64,000 nucleotides of DNA from Caballeronia fortuita (GTDB lineage Bacteria; Pseudomonadota; Gammaproteobacteria; Burkholderiales; Burkholderiaceae): positions 806,001-870,000 of the forward strand of contig NZ_FCNX02000001.1 of the NCBI RefSeq assembly GCF_001544835.2, given 5' to 3'. Positions 1 through 9,315 of the stretch are shown here, piece after piece; positions within the stretch are counted from its first letter, which is position 1, and each line of letters opens with the position of its first letter. Both the position numbers and the translations under genes were made by a program. The notes beneath the pieces are model-generated. The model ran no database searches and was not told the DNA's origin. It saw only the letters and a program-made list of their open reading frames with translations.

Positions 1-2
1 AT

Positions 3-1502
3 GCGGCCATTGCGGCGGCGGCGGCCATTACCGTCGTCGAGCCGGTGTCGTGCGGACTCGGCGGCGACGCCTTCGCGCTCGTGTGGGACGGCAAGAAGCT
101 GCACGGTCTGAATGCATCGGGCGTGTCGCCGGCGGCGTGGAACGTCGACTATTTCCGGCGCAAATACGGCGAGGAGAACGGTCTCGCGCGTCAACCCAAG
201 CGCGGTTGGGACGCGGTGACGGTGCCGGGCGTCATTGCCGGCTGGGAGGCGCTGCACGCGAAGTTCGGTTCGCTGCCGTTCGCCGATCTGATGGAACCCG
301 CCATTGAGATCGCCGAGCGCGGTCACGCGGTGGCGAGCATCGTCGCGTACAAATGGGCGGCTGCGGTGCCGGAACTCAAGGACATGCCAGGTTTTGCGGA
401 TGTATTCATGCCGCGCGGACGCGCCCCGGAAGTGAGCGAGCTCGTGCGCTTTCCTGGCCACGCCAAGACGCTGCGCATGCTCGCGCAGCACGGCCCGCGC
501 GCGTTCTACGAAGGCGAAACCGCAGAGCGTATCGCCGCGTTCGCGCGCGAGGGCGGTGCGGCACTGACCATGAACGATCTGCGCAACTACCGGGCGGACT
601 GGGTCGAGCCAATCAGCAAGGACTATCGCGGCTACACGATGCACGAGATTCCGCCGAACGGACAGGGCATTGCCGCGCTGATCGCGCTCGGCATTCTCGA
701 CAAGTTCGATGTCAGCGCGCTGACCGTCGATCGCATCGAGTCGCAGCATCTGCAGATCGAGGCGATGAAGCTCGCTTTCGCCGATGTCTATCGCTATGTC
801 GCCGATCCGCGCTCGATGGAAGTGACGCCCGAGCAGATGCTCGACGACGCTTATCTGACCGAGCGCGCGAAGCTCATCGATCCGAAGAAGGCGACGCAGT
901 TCGACTTTGGCATGCCGAAGGCGGGCGGCACGATCTACATGTCGGTGGCGGACGAGCGCGGCATGATGGTGAGCTTCATCCAGTCGAACTACATGGGCTT
1001 TGGCTCGGGCGTGGTCGTGCCGGACACGGGCATTTCGCTGCAAAACCGTGGCTGCGGCTTCTCGATGGATCCGAAGTCCGCGAACGTGGTGGAAGGCGGC
1101 AAGCGTCCATTCCATACGATCATTCCGGCGTTCCTCACGCAGGAAGTCGACGGCACGCGCCAAGCCGTGATGAGCTTCGGCGTAATGGGCGGCGACATGC
1201 AGCCGCAAGGTCATCTGCAATCCATCGTGCGCATGCTCGACTACGGCCAGCAACCGCAGGCCGCGTGCGACGCGCCGCGCTGGAAGGTCAACCGTGACTT
1301 CACGATCGACATCGAAGCCACGCTCGATCCCGACACCGCGCGCGCGCTCGAGGGCCTCGGCCACACGATCAAGTCCGTGGACGATCCCTACATGGACTTC
1401 GGCTCGGGCCAGTACATCTGGAAGCTCGATCGCAACGATCCCGAACGCGGTTATGTTGCGGCGAGCGACAGCCGGCGCGACGGGCTCGCCGCCGGGTTCT
1501 AA
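3..1502 (+). CDS. Gamma-glutamyltransferase family protein (5' end outside window)
   Basis: This is an Ntn-hydrolase of the gamma-glutamyltranspeptidase family, made as a proenzyme that cleaves itself and then hydrolyses or transfers gamma-glutamyl or similar amide groups. The frame is open to the left window edge, so the true start is missing. The visible N-terminus runs through the family motif EPVSCGLGGDAF. The self-cleavage threonine is probably in AGGTIYMSV (about 300 codons in), followed by the NYMGFGSGVVVP stretch that lines the active site. The NYMGFGSG sub-type is common in proteobacterial relatives whose substrate is not glutathione, so the substrate is uncertain. It is followed by an MHS-type transporter on the same strand, which may import a substrate or export a product. 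Confidence 0.88.
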   Translation, partial: AAIAAAAAITVVEPVSCGLGGDAFALVWDGKKLHGLNASGVSPAAWNVDYFRRKYGEENGLARQPKRGWDAVTVPGVIAGWEALHAKFGSLPFADLMEPAIEIAERGHAVASIVAYKWAAAVPELKDMPGFADVFMPRGRAPEVSELVRFPGHAKTLRMLAQHGPRAFYEGETAERIAAFAREGGAALTMNDLRNYRADWVEPISKDYRGYTMHEIPPNGQGIAALIALGILDKFDVSALTVDRIESQHLQIEAMKLAFADVYRYVADPRSMEVTPEQMLDDAYLTERAKLIDPKKATQFDFGMPKAGGTIYMSVADERGMMVSFIQSNYMGFGSGVVVPDTGISLQNRGCGFSMDPKSANVVEGGKRPFHTIIPAFLTQEVDGTRQAVMSFGVMGGDMQPQGHLQSIVRMLDYGQQPQAACDAPRWKVNRDFTIDIEATLDPDTARALEGLGHTIKSVDDPYMDFGSGQYIWKLDRNDPERGYVAASDSRRDGLAAGF

Positions 1503-1660
1503 GCCGCGCATAGGAGGCCGCCCGCCGGCAGCATCGGCAGGTCTCCGTTTCTGAACATCACACGCTTCCCATCGCCGCGATTTCGCAGGCGAGCGGGGTG
1601 CGTTCGCCCGCGCGCCGTCGCATCGGGCGGACATCACGACATGCAGGCGAAGGAGAAGCC

Positions 1661-2994
1661 ATGAACGAACCGGTGTATCAAGACGCTGCGCCGACCCATG
1701 TGAAAGCGCCCGCGCCAGCGGCGGCGCCGTCGAAGGCGATGATCCGCCGCATCGTTTTCTCGTCATCGATCGGCAACGCGCTCGAGTGGTTCGATTTTCT
1801 CGTCTACGGTTATTTCGCGACGGTCATCGCGAAGGCGTTCTTCCCGTCGAACGACGAATGGCTCTCGACGATGCTCGCCATCGGCACGTTCGGCATCTCG
1901 TTTCTGATGCGCCCGCTCGGCGCGATCGTGCTCGGCATGTACGGCGACCGCAAAGGGCGCAAGGCCGCACTCACGCTCGCCATTTTGCTGATGATGGTCG
2001 GCACGCTCACGATGGCGGTGATGCCTTCGTATCAGCACATCGGCATCGCGGCGCCGCTGCTGATTCTCCTTGCGCGCCTCGTTCAGGGTTTCGCGGTCGG
2101 CGGCGAGTTCGGCAGCGCGACTGCGTTCATGGTCGAGCACAGTGCAGCGCGTCGCGGCTATTACGCAAGTTGGCAGTTCGCAAGCCAGGGGCTTGCCGCG
2201 ATCATGGCCGCCGCGTTCGGTTCGGTTCTGAGCGCGTGGCTGCCGCAGCCGCAACTCGAAAGCTGGGCTGGCGCATACCGTTCGTCTTCGGTCTGCTCGT
2301 TGGGCCGGTTGGCTACTACATCCGCTCGCATCTGGGCGAAACGCCGGAATTCCTCGCGACACGTGCCGTCGCGAAGGCGAGCGCGTCCGCCGTCTCCTTC
2401 TCGAATCAATGGCTGAATCTCCTGCTTGCGGTGGGGATCGTCGCGCAGTCGACTGTCGGCGTGTACGTCTTGCAGCTCTACATGCCGCTGTACGCCGTGA
2501 AGCAACTGCATCTGCCGGCGACGGCATCGTTCGCCGTGGTGGTGCTCAACGGCGGACTTCAGTTCATCTTTTCGCCGTTGATGGGCGCGCTCTCGGACCG
2601 AGTCGGGCGCATTCGCATCATGCTCGGCACGTCGATCTTCATGGGAGTCACGATTTATCCGATGTTTGCGTGGTTGCAGGCGCATCCGACCGTCGCGTCG
2701 CTCGTCGTCCTTCAGTCAGTCGCGGGCATTCTCAAGGCAGCGTACTCTGGCCCGATGCCCGCGCTGATGTCCGAGATCTTCCCGACGCGCGTGCGCTCGA
2801 CCGGCCTTTCGATCGGCTATGCGCTCGGCGTCACACTGTTCGGCGGGTTCGCCCCGACGATCGTCGAGGGCTTCATCCACGTCACCGGCGACAAGCTCGC
2901 GCCGAGCTATTACGTGTTGCTGGCCGCGGTGCTGTCCGGCATCTCTCTCGCGATCGTCGCGTGGCGTATGAGGGCTGCGCGGCACATGGCGTAA
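1661..2994 (+). pseudogene. MHS-family MFS transporter interrupted by a 1-base frameshift
   Basis: This is a metabolite:H+ symporter of the major facilitator superfamily. The N-terminal half starts at the ATG after AGGAGA and carries the MHS signature GNALEWFDFLVYGY and the loop motif GDRKGRKAA. It reads in one frame to about 2266. The C-terminal half (GWRIPFVFGLL onward, with SDRVGRIRI and SEIFPTRVRSTG) continues in the next frame to 2994. Inserting one G in the GGG run at 2265-2267 restores the usual SWGWRIPF junction and one protein of about 444 residues. All family motifs are otherwise intact, so this is either a recent inactivation or a homopolymer sequencing error. Confidence 0.85.
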
Positions 2995-3334
2995 CGTTGC
3001 GCCGGCAACGAAATTCGCGCGCAATAAGCGAGGCGGCTTCGACCGCCTTCTTGCATTTCTATCTTCCAAAAAGGCGTTCCGGCACATTCCATGCTGCATT
3101 GCACCGCCGCCTGCTTGCATCGACTCGTAAGAATTTGACGCGCACGGAACCGCCGCCTCGCGCGCGAGTCTGTCCCTAAGTCTGCAAACTCGTTGCAGGG
3201 CGGCTAAGATGGAAAAATCAAGCCGCTGATAATTGAAAGTCGAGGACGCCGGATTGAACCTCACGGCGTCGCCTGAACCTCGGCCATTTCTCGTTGGCCG
3301 TTGGCGCGTTCAGTCCAGCCCGGGAGCGCGATAT
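2995..3334. other. Intergenic region with no gene seen
   Basis: Besides the possible terminator at 3029-3060, I see no gene here. A TTG-started extension of the downstream ferritin-like frame reaches back to 3233, but it is arginine/proline-rich and lacks a convincing ribosome site, so I treat it as 5' untranslated sequence. The stretch presumably carries the promoter of the ferritin-like gene. Confidence 0.5.
3029..3060 (+). terminator. Possible rho-independent terminator after the MHS transporter
   Basis: A 6-bp stem AGGCGG/CCGCCT (3031-3036 and 3043-3048) with a CTTCGA loop is followed by a T-rich stretch. It lies about 35 bases past the transporter stop. The T tract is interrupted by G, C and A, so confidence is moderate. 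Confidence 0.45.
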
Positions 3335-4159
3335 ATGCATACAGACAATACACATGTGATGCCTTGGCGCATCGAAGACATCGACCTTTCGCGGATCGAT
3401 GTCCAGAAGGCCGCATCCAACGAGCATCTTCTCTTGTTGTTGTGCGCCTGCTCGTTCATCGAGAGCGGCACGGATCTCTATACGAGCAATCTCAGCAAGT
3501 ATTTTCACGACGATCCCGAGATCTCCGCGTGGCTCAACAACGAATGGGAGCCCGAAGAGATGCAGCACGGCAGGGCGCTCAAAACCTATATCAATCACGT
3601 GTGGCCGGAGTTCGATTGGGACACCGCGTTCAGGAATTTCTTCGACGAATACTCGCTGACCTGTTCCTACGAGGAGTTCGAGAAGAAGCGCGCGCTCGAG
3701 ATGGTGGCGCGCTGCGTCGTCGAGACGGGGACGGCCACGCTTTATCGCGCGATCAACGATTGCTCGGACGAGCCGGTGCTCAAAGAAATCACCGACAACA
3801 TTCGTACGGACGAAGTGCGGCATTACAAGCACTTTTTCCACTTCTTCAAGAAGTGGAACAAGATCGAAGGCAATGGCCGTCTGGCCGTGCTCGGTGCGCT
3901 CGTGCGGCGCGTGGCGGAGTTGAAGAGCGAAGATTCGGAGATCGCGCTGCGGCACGTTTTCGCCATTCGTTATCCTGAGCGTGCGCAGGATGCCGGATAC
4001 AACCGTGAACTTTCCGCGCGAGTGAACGCGCTCGTGCGACGCAATCTGTCGGCGGATCAGGCGATCAAGATGCTGCTCAAGCCGCTCGATCTGCCCGCGC
4101 GCATCCAGCCTGGCGTGCACTATCCGCTATCGAAGATGACGCAGTTGTTCTTCCGCTAA
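3335..4159 (+). CDS. Ferritin-like di-iron domain protein
   Basis: The protein has about 274 residues and looks like an all-helical ferritin-superfamily fold. Two carboxylate/histidine iron motifs are visible: EPEEMQHG near residue 71 and DEVRHYKHF near residue 160. Isolated glutamates in the preceding helices (SFIESGT, VVETGTA) would complete a di-iron site. This E...EExxH...E...DExRH pattern is shared with acyl-ACP desaturases and rubrerythrin relatives; no rubredoxin domain or signal peptide is seen. The reaction cannot be named; desaturase, hydroxylase or oxidative-stress roles are all possible. The ATG at 3335 was chosen because the protein becomes family-like from there. A terminator follows directly. 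Confidence 0.78.
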   Translation: MHTDNTHVMPWRIEDIDLSRIDVQKAASNEHLLLLLCACSFIESGTDLYTSNLSKYFHDDPEISAWLNNEWEPEEMQHGRALKTYINHVWPEFDWDTAFRNFFDEYSLTCSYEEFEKKRALEMVARCVVETGTATLYRAINDCSDEPVLKEITDNIRTDEVRHYKHFFHFFKKWNKIEGNGRLAVLGALVRRVAELKSEDSEIALRHVFAIRYPERAQDAGYNRELSARVNALVRRNLSADQAIKMLLKPLDLPARIQPGVHYPLSKMTQLFFR

Positions 4160-4171
4160 CCTTGCTCGACG

Positions 4172-4197
4172 ATGCCGGCGCAAAGCCGGCATTTTTC
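4172..4197 (+). terminator. Rho-independent terminator of the ferritin-like gene
   Basis: A perfect ATGCCGGC/GCCGGCAT stem with a GCAAA loop is followed by TTTTTCT, 12 bases past the stop codon at 4159. It also contains an ATG that would otherwise be taken as the start of the next gene. Confidence 0.85.
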
Positions 4198-4198
4198 T

Positions 4199-4711
4199 AT
4201 GACTCAGCCCAACGCGCCGCAGTCGTCGTTCGCTTCGCAATCTGTCTTCGACGAATGGCCGTCCGGACTGCGCGTCCGCTTCGACGGAACGCTCGCCGGC
4301 GACGATGACGGATTCACCGCGTCGCTATGCGCGGCGGACGATGCTCATCGCGTGCGAACCGCGCTGTTGAGCGCGGGCGAACTGTTCGCGCCGGATGCGC
4401 GCACGCTCGCCTTCGCGTTGTGGCCGTCGTCGCGGACGGCGCGTGCCGTCGTCGCATCCGGACGCGCTACCCTCGCCTTTGTGTTCGACGCCGCGTTCTA
4501 TCAAGTGCATCTGAACGTGCGCCGCGTGCCGCTCGACGGCGTGCCGCTCGCGTGCTTCGTCGGCGCGATCGAGAGCGGGGAAGTGCAGCGGGTGGAATAT
4601 GCGCGACTCACGAGCGGAATCGCCTTCGAACTGACCGATGCGCAGCCGGCGCTCGCGCGATGGCGTGAGCAGATCGGCTGGCTGAAGCGGGCGGCGAGCG
4701 CCGCCGCCTGA
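4199..4711 (+). CDS. Conserved hypothetical protein, 170 aa
   Basis: I do not recognise this gene with certainty. The protein has about 170 residues, no signal peptide or membrane segment, and alternates beta-like strands (TLAFALWP, RATLAFVFDAAFYQVHLNVRR) with a helical C-terminus ending ARWREQIGWLKRA. The pattern loosely recalls the FMN-binding split barrel of pyridoxamine-phosphate-oxidase relatives, but no cofactor motif can be shown. I chose the ATG at 4199 because the earlier in-frame ATG (4172) lies inside the stem of the preceding terminator. The gene has the GC3-rich codon use of its neighbours. Confidence 0.6.
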   Translation: MTQPNAPQSSFASQSVFDEWPSGLRVRFDGTLAGDDDGFTASLCAADDAHRVRTALLSAGELFAPDARTLAFALWPSSRTARAVVASGRATLAFVFDAAFYQVHLNVRRVPLDGVPLACFVGAIESGEVQRVEYARLTSGIAFELTDAQPALARWREQIGWLKRAASAAA

Positions 4712-4750
4712 ATTACAAGCAACGCAACATCGAACGCAACGACGCGGGCA

Positions 4751-6280
4751 TCAACGGCTGCGATCGCCCGAACGCAGCGCGTCGCGCCGTCCGCCGAGCA
4801 GTGCGCCGGGATTGCCGCCCGGCTTGCGCGAATTTGCGACATGACCCGCCTGGGCCGGCTCCTGCCGACGCGGCGCCGAACCCGCGTTCGCGTTCGGCTT
4901 GTTGTGATTACGCGCTTCGCGTGAAGGCTGGGCACCGCCGTTGTTCGCAGCGTTACCCGACTTGACCGGTTTGGCCGGCCGCGCGCCGCGCGCCTCGCCG
5001 GCCGGACGGCCGCCTTCGCGACGCGCTTCCCCGCTGGAGCGTCCTTCGCCGTTCCGCGGATTCTGGCGGCCCTGGCTCTGGCCTTGTCCCTGACCACGTC
5101 CCTGGCTGCGGCGCTGGATCGGCTCCGGCTTCGCGTTCGGATCGGGCTCGAAGCCGACGATCACTTCGCGCGGAATCGGCCGCTTGATCAGGCGTTCGAT
5201 GTCCTTCAGCAATTGATGCTCGTCCACGCAGACGAGCGACACCGCTTCGCCTTCCGCGCCCGCGCGCCCCGTGCGGCCGATCCGATGCACGTAATCTTCC
5301 GGCACGTTCGGCAGATCGAAGTTGACGACGTGCGGCAGTTGATCGATGTCGATGCCGCGCGCCGCGATATCGGTCGCGACCAGCACCTGCAGCGTTTCCG
5401 CCTTGAATTCGCTCAGCGCGCGTGTGCGGGCCGACTGGCTCTTGTTGCCGTGAATCGCGAGTGCGCTGATGCCGTCCTTCGTCAACTGCTCGGCGAGACG
5501 GTTTGCGCCGTGCTTTGTGCGCGTGAACACGAGCACCTGGAACCAGTTGTTGCCGCGAATCAGATGCGTGAGCAGTTCGCGCTTGCGATCGCGATCGACC
5601 GGATGAATCTTCTGGTCGACCGTTTCGGCCGTCGTATTGCGGCGCGCGACTTCGATCAGCGCGGGCGAATCGAGCAGGCTGTCGGCGAGCGCCTTGATTT
5701 CGTCGGAGAACGTGGCCGAGAAGAGCAGGTTCTGGCGCTTGGCGGGCAGACGCGCGAGCACGCGCTTGATGTCATGGATGAAGCCCATGTCGAGCATGCG
5801 GTCGGCTTCGTCGAGCACGAGAATTTCGAGCTGCGAAACGTCGATCGTCTTTTGCTGCATGTGATCGAGCAGGCGGCCCGGGGTCGCGACGACGATATCG
5901 ACGCCGCGCTTCAACGCGTCGATCTGCGGATTGATGCCGACGCCGCCGAACATCACCGTCGACTTGAGCTTCAGATACTTGCCGTATGCACGCACGCTTT
6001 CTTCGACTTGCGCGGCGAGTTCGCGCGTCGGCGTGAGGATCAGCGCGCGCACCGGACGCTTCGCGCCGCCCGTGGCGGGCGCGAGTTGCGACAGGCGCTG
6101 CAGGATCGGCAGCGTGAAGCCGGCGGTTTTGCCCGTGCCGGTCTGCGCGCCCGCGAGCAGGTCGCCGCCCTTGAGAACGGCGGGAATCGCCTGGAGCTGG
6201 ATCGGGGTAGGGCTGGAATAGCCGAGTTCGTTGACGGCGCGAAGCAGAGGTTCGGACAGGCCGAGTGAATCGAAAGACAT
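4751..6280 (-). CDS. rhlE: DEAD-box ATP-dependent RNA helicase, RhlE type
   Basis: This is an RNA helicase that remodels structured RNA in rRNA maturation or mRNA decay. It has 509 residues. Motifs in order: Q motif near PTPIQ (24-28), Walker A AQTGTGKT (45-52), PTREL (84-88), TPGR, DEAD (157-160), SAT, and the second RecA domain with ARGIDI and [10 protein letters not shown]. From about residue 390 the tail is low-complexity, rich in Arg, Gly, Gln, Asn and Pro, as in RhlE proteins where it binds RNA. An upstream in-frame ATG would add 30 unconserved residues; [13 protein letters not shown] at 6280 is the usual RhlE start. Confidence 0.93.
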   Translation of the reverse strand: MSFDSLGLSEPLLRAVNELGYSSPTPIQLQAIPAVLKGGDLLAGAQTGTGKTAGFTLPILQRLSQLAPATGGAKRPVRALILTPTRELAAQVEESVRAYGKYLKLKSTVMFGGVGINPQIDALKRGVDIVVATPGRLLDHMQQKTIDVSQLEILVLDEADRMLDMGFIHDIKRVLARLPAKRQNLLFSATFSDEIKALADSLLDSPALIEVARRNTTAETVDQKIHPVDRDRKRELLTHLIRGNNWFQVLVFTRTKHGANRLAEQLTKDGISALAIHGNKSQSARTRALSEFKAETLQVLVATDIAARGIDIDQLPHVVNFDLPNVPEDYVHRIGRTGRAGAEGEAVSLVCVDEHQLLKDIERLIKRPIPREVIVGFEPDPNAKPEPIQRRSQGRGQGQGQSQGRQNPRNGEGRSSGEARREGGRPAGEARGARPAKPVKSGNAANNGGAQPSREARNHNKPNANAGSAPRRQEPAQAGHVANSRKPGGNPGALLGGRRDALRSGDRSR

Positions 6281-6529
6281 AGATTGGCTACTTATTCGTT
6301 GTGTCGAACGGCGCGCATGCGAATCAGGGCTGCGGCGAATCCAGGTTCGTCCGGCAGAGCGCATGTGCATCGCTCGAAGAAAAATCGGGCGGCGGGCCTG
6401 GCGCGATCAGTGGAATCAACGATCGCGCGGCGTTGCCGCGAGGTTCGACGTGCTATCAAGACACGTCATCTGGCGCTAAGTTGCATCGATGGACACTTCG
6501 ACGCGGGCGGCGCCCGTTTCAGTCCGCGC

Positions 6530-7150
6530 TCACGCGACATAGCGCGCAACGCTCACGAACTGGCACAGGCTGCCTGCGAGCACGAACAGATGCCAGATGC
6601 CATGTCCGTGCCGGATGCGCTCGTCGTTGATGAAAAACCAGATGCCGGCGGTGTACACGACACCGCCCGCCACCAGCCACGCGGTGCCCGCGGGCGGCAG
6701 CGCCGTCACGAGTGGATGAATGGCTACGAGCGCGAGCCAGCCCATCAACACGTACAGCACCATCGAAACGCTGCGGGTTCGGCGCCCGAGCGTCAGCTCC
6801 TGCGTGATGCCGAGCACCGCGAGTCCCCAGCTCACGCCGAAGAGCGACCAGCCCCAGGGACCACGCAAGGTCACCAGTGTATACGGCGTGTAGCTGCCGG
6901 CGATCAACAAGTAGATAGCCGAGTGATCGCACTTCTGCAGTATCGCTTTCAGGCGCGGCGTGCGCGCCCAGTGATACAGCGTCGAGATGATGTAGAGCGC
7001 GCAGAGCATCGCGCCGTACACCGCGAAACTGACGACCTTGTACGCGTCGCCGTCCAGCGCGCCCATCGTGACGAGCGCCGCGAGCCCCGCCACCGACAGC
7101 AGCGCGCCGATCAGATGGCTGATGCTGTTGAAACGCTCACCTACGTGCAT
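6530..7150 (-). CDS. Hemolysin III (TrhA/PAQR) family membrane protein
   Basis: A seven-helix integral inner-membrane protein of 206 residues, the normal length for this family. The family marks are the N-terminal GERFNSISHLIG, the YHW motif in STLYHWARTP, the CDHSAIYLLIAGSYTP segment, and the C-terminal GHGIWHLFVLAG. The conserved His, Asp and Ser residues form a metal site in PAQR proteins, where hydrolase activity is suspected. Bacterial members are linked to membrane-lipid or energy homeostasis; cytolytic activity is doubtful. The 249 bases between it and the rhlE start hold no gene that I can see. It appears to be a single-gene unit. Confidence 0.88.
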   Translation of the reverse strand: MHVGERFNSISHLIGALLSVAGLAALVTMGALDGDAYKVVSFAVYGAMLCALYIISTLYHWARTPRLKAILQKCDHSAIYLLIAGSYTPYTLVTLRGPWGWSLFGVSWGLAVLGITQELTLGRRTRSVSMVLYVLMGWLALVAIHPLVTALPPAGTAWLVAGGVVYTAGIWFFINDERIRHGHGIWHLFVLAGSLCQFVSVARYVA

Positions 7151-7248
7151 GACTCAGTTCGACTCACCAAAAGACAAGGGGCGCGGCCACGAAGGCTGCG
7201 CCCCATACGCGTATTGTACGCTGTCTCGGTGAATGACCTATGAAGCCA

Positions 7249-8547
7249 TTAATCGAGCGGCGCCGAACGCAGGTTGCTCACCTGTTGCGGCGACACCGGC
7301 GTGCCGTGGTTGCCCCACGACATACGGATGTACGTCACGACTGCCGCGACTTCCGTATCCGACAGCGACTGCGCGAAAGGCGGCATGCCGTGAGGCATCG
7401 GGTTGCCTTCCGTACTCGGCGGATAGCCGCCGTTGAGCGTCATGCGGATCGGGTTGACGGCCGACGGCATCTGGATCGACTGGTTGTTGGCGAGCGGCGG
7501 ATACGCCGGCGGCTTGCCGAGACCGTTTTCCTGATGGCACTTCGCGCAGTTTTCGGTGTAGACCTTCTTGCCGAGCGTGAGCAGTTCGCCGCCGAATTTC
7601 TCCGACGTCTCCAGCTGCATGACTTCCGGCGCTTCCTTCTTCTGCGGGATCGACTTGAGATACGTGGACATCGCGTTGATGTCCGCGTCGGTCATGTATT
7701 GCAGGCTGTTGTGGACGACTTCGGCCATCGGACCGAACACCGCGCCGCGCTGCGATACGCCGGTCTTCAGCAGATCGTTGATGTCCTTGATGTCCCAGTC
7801 GCCGAGACCGGCTTCCTTGTTCGACGTCAGCGACGGCGCGTACCAGTTCTGCAGCGGGATCAGGCCGCCGGCGAAGGCCGCCGAGCTGACCGGGCCGCCC
7901 ATCGCATTGATCGACGTATGGCACATCGCGCAGTGGCCGAGGCCTTCGACGAGATACGCGCCGCGGTTCCATTCGACCGACTTGGTCGGATCCGGCTTGT
8001 ACTCGCCTTCCGAGAAGAACAGCGTGCGCCAGCCGATCAGCAGGTTGCGGTTGTTGAACGGGAAGCGCAGTTCATGCGGACGGCTCGGTTCGGAGACCGG
8101 CGGGACCGAGCGCAGATACGCGTAGATCGCGTCCGAGTCGGCGCGCGTGACCTTCGTATAGCTCGTGAACGGGAAGCCCGGATAGAGCAGCGAACCGTCC
8201 TTCGAGCGGCCCGTGTGCATCGCGCGATAGAAGTCGTCGGAAGTCCACTTGCCGATGCCGTATTGGTCGTCCGGCGTAATGTTCGGCGTGAACATCGTGC
8301 CGAACGGCGTGGCCATCGGCAGGCCGCCCGCGAATTGCTTGCCGCCGCGCACCGTGTGGCACGCGATACAGTCGCCGGCGCGCGCGAGATATTCGCCTTG
8401 TTTGACGAGCGCGGCTTTGTCGGCGGGCGTCGCCGCGATGGCGCCGCCCGAATGCAGGTTGTCGCCGCCCGACCAGAGGACAGCGCCGGCTGCGACGGCT
8501 GCCACCACGACAGCCGAGGAAAGTGCGAACAGGGACTTGCGTTTCAT
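7249..8547 (-). CDS. Triheme c-type cytochrome (dehydrogenase cytochrome-subunit-like)
   Basis: An exported electron carrier of 432 residues. The N-terminus is a signal peptide or membrane anchor (KRK followed by a long Ala/Val-rich hydrophobic stretch). Three CxxCH heme sites follow: CIACH at 60-64, CAMCH near 205 and CAKCH near 335. Spacing and motifs (GEYLARAGDCIACHT, MATPFGTMFTPNITPD, DDFYRAMHTG) match cytochrome subunits of membrane alcohol, gluconate or aldehyde dehydrogenases, which pass electrons to ubiquinone. No catalytic dehydrogenase subunit lies beside it; the only partner is the diheme cytochrome 21 bases upstream, so its donor is unknown. Confidence 0.88.
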   Translation of the reverse strand: MKRKSLFALSSAVVVAAVAAGAVLWSGGDNLHSGGAIAATPADKAALVKQGEYLARAGDCIACHTVRGGKQFAGGLPMATPFGTMFTPNITPDDQYGIGKWTSDDFYRAMHTGRSKDGSLLYPGFPFTSYTKVTRADSDAIYAYLRSVPPVSEPSRPHELRFPFNNRNLLIGWRTLFFSEGEYKPDPTKSVEWNRGAYLVEGLGHCAMCHTSINAMGGPVSSAAFAGGLIPLQNWYAPSLTSNKEAGLGDWDIKDINDLLKTGVSQRGAVFGPMAEVVHNSLQYMTDADINAMSTYLKSIPQKKEAPEVMQLETSEKFGGELLTLGKKVYTENCAKCHQENGLGKPPAYPPLANNQSIQMPSAVNPIRMTLNGGYPPSTEGNPMPHGMPPFAQSLSDTEVAAVVTYIRMSWGNHGTPVSPQQVSNLRSAPLD

Positions 8548-8568
8548 TGTGTTGTCGCTCCAGACGCC

Positions 8569-9315
8569 TTATTGCGGTTCGCTGCCGCACTTGAGCGGCA
8601 TCTTCAACGAGCCAGCGGGCGCGGGCACCGGGTTGGCGGGTGCTTGTTGCGTGGACAGCCAGGCGGCGACGGCGGTCACGTCGTCATCCGTCAGGCGCGA
8701 GGCGATCTGCTGCATGCAATCGGGCGCTTTCGCGTGACGCGTGCCCGACTTCCATGCGCCGACTTGCGCGCTGATGTAGTCCGAATGCAGGCCGACGAGA
8801 CCCGGAATGGCCGGCTGCATGCCGGTCAGACCCTTGCCGTGACAGGCCGCGCACGCGGGAATGTTCTTCGATGCATCGCCGTTCAGCACGATCTGCTGGC
8901 CGCGCGCGAGCGTCGTTGCCGACACGTTCGACTTCACGGGCGTCGGATACGGCGGACGCTGATTCGAGAAGTACGTCGCGATCTGATGAAGGTAGTCGTC
9001 CGAGAGATACGTGACGAGGTAGTTCATCGGCGGGTACTTGCGCCGGCCTTCGCGAAAATTCTGGAGCTGGTTGTACAGATAGTCGGCAGGCTTGCCGGCA
9101 AGACGCGGGAAGTAATCGTTGTCCGTGCCTTCACCGTGAACGCCGTGGCACGCCGTGCAGCCTTGCACGCGCGCGGCCATCGTGTCCGGTGCGATCGGCT
9201 GGTTCTGCGCCTGCGCGGCGGAGCTGAAAACGCCAGCGCTGCCTACCAGAGCCGAGGCAAAAGCCATAGCGAGCAGCGGGCGAAAAATGCGTCTTGAAAA
9301 CACGCGACACTCCAT
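8569..9315 (-). CDS. Diheme c-type cytochrome (cytochrome c4-like)
   Basis: A periplasmic cytochrome of 248 residues with a signal peptide (RRIFRPLLAMAFASALVG ending near AQA) and two CxxCH sites, CTACH and CAACH, one in each of two homologous halves, as in cytochrome c4. It is the first gene of a two-gene minus-strand unit with the triheme cytochrome, so the two probably form one electron-transfer chain. The open frame extends to 9477, but that part is arginine-rich and unlike a signal peptide; MECRVFSRR at 9315 gives a normal leader. C4-type proteins often donate electrons to terminal oxidases; that role is inferred here. Confidence 0.85.
   Translation of the reverse strand: MECRVFSRRIFRPLLAMAFASALVGSAGVFSSAAQAQNQPIAPDTMAARVQGCTACHGVHGEGTDNDYFPRLAGKPADYLYNQLQNFREGRRKYPPMNYLVTYLSDDYLHQIATYFSNQRPPYPTPVKSNVSATTLARGQQIVLNGDASKNIPACAACHGKGLTGMQPAIPGLVGLHSDYISAQVGAWKSGTRHAKAPDCMQQIASRLTDDDVTAVAAWLSTQQAPANPVPAPAGSLKMPLKCGSEPQ

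Noticed and set aside
1..1502. Gamma-glutamyltransferase as an HpxW-like partner of the AtzG-AtzE cluster
   Set aside because: HpxW-type oxamate amidohydrolases occur with AtzG/AtzE-like genes in Klebsiella, but here the genes are about 28 kb apart with unrelated genes between, so no link can be claimed.
4172..4198. Upstream ATG start for the 170-aa hypothetical protein
   Set aside because: The ATG lies in the stem of a terminator; the ATG at 4199 is more likely.
5084..6268. 394-codon plus-strand open frame opposite rhlE
   Set aside because: It is antisense to a complete DEAD-box helicase with all motifs in place.
7240..9297. 685-codon plus-strand open frame across both cytochrome genes
   Set aside because: It is antisense to two genes with five heme motifs between them; its product is Arg/Val-rich with no known motif. 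Long antisense frames are expected in GC3-rich DNA.
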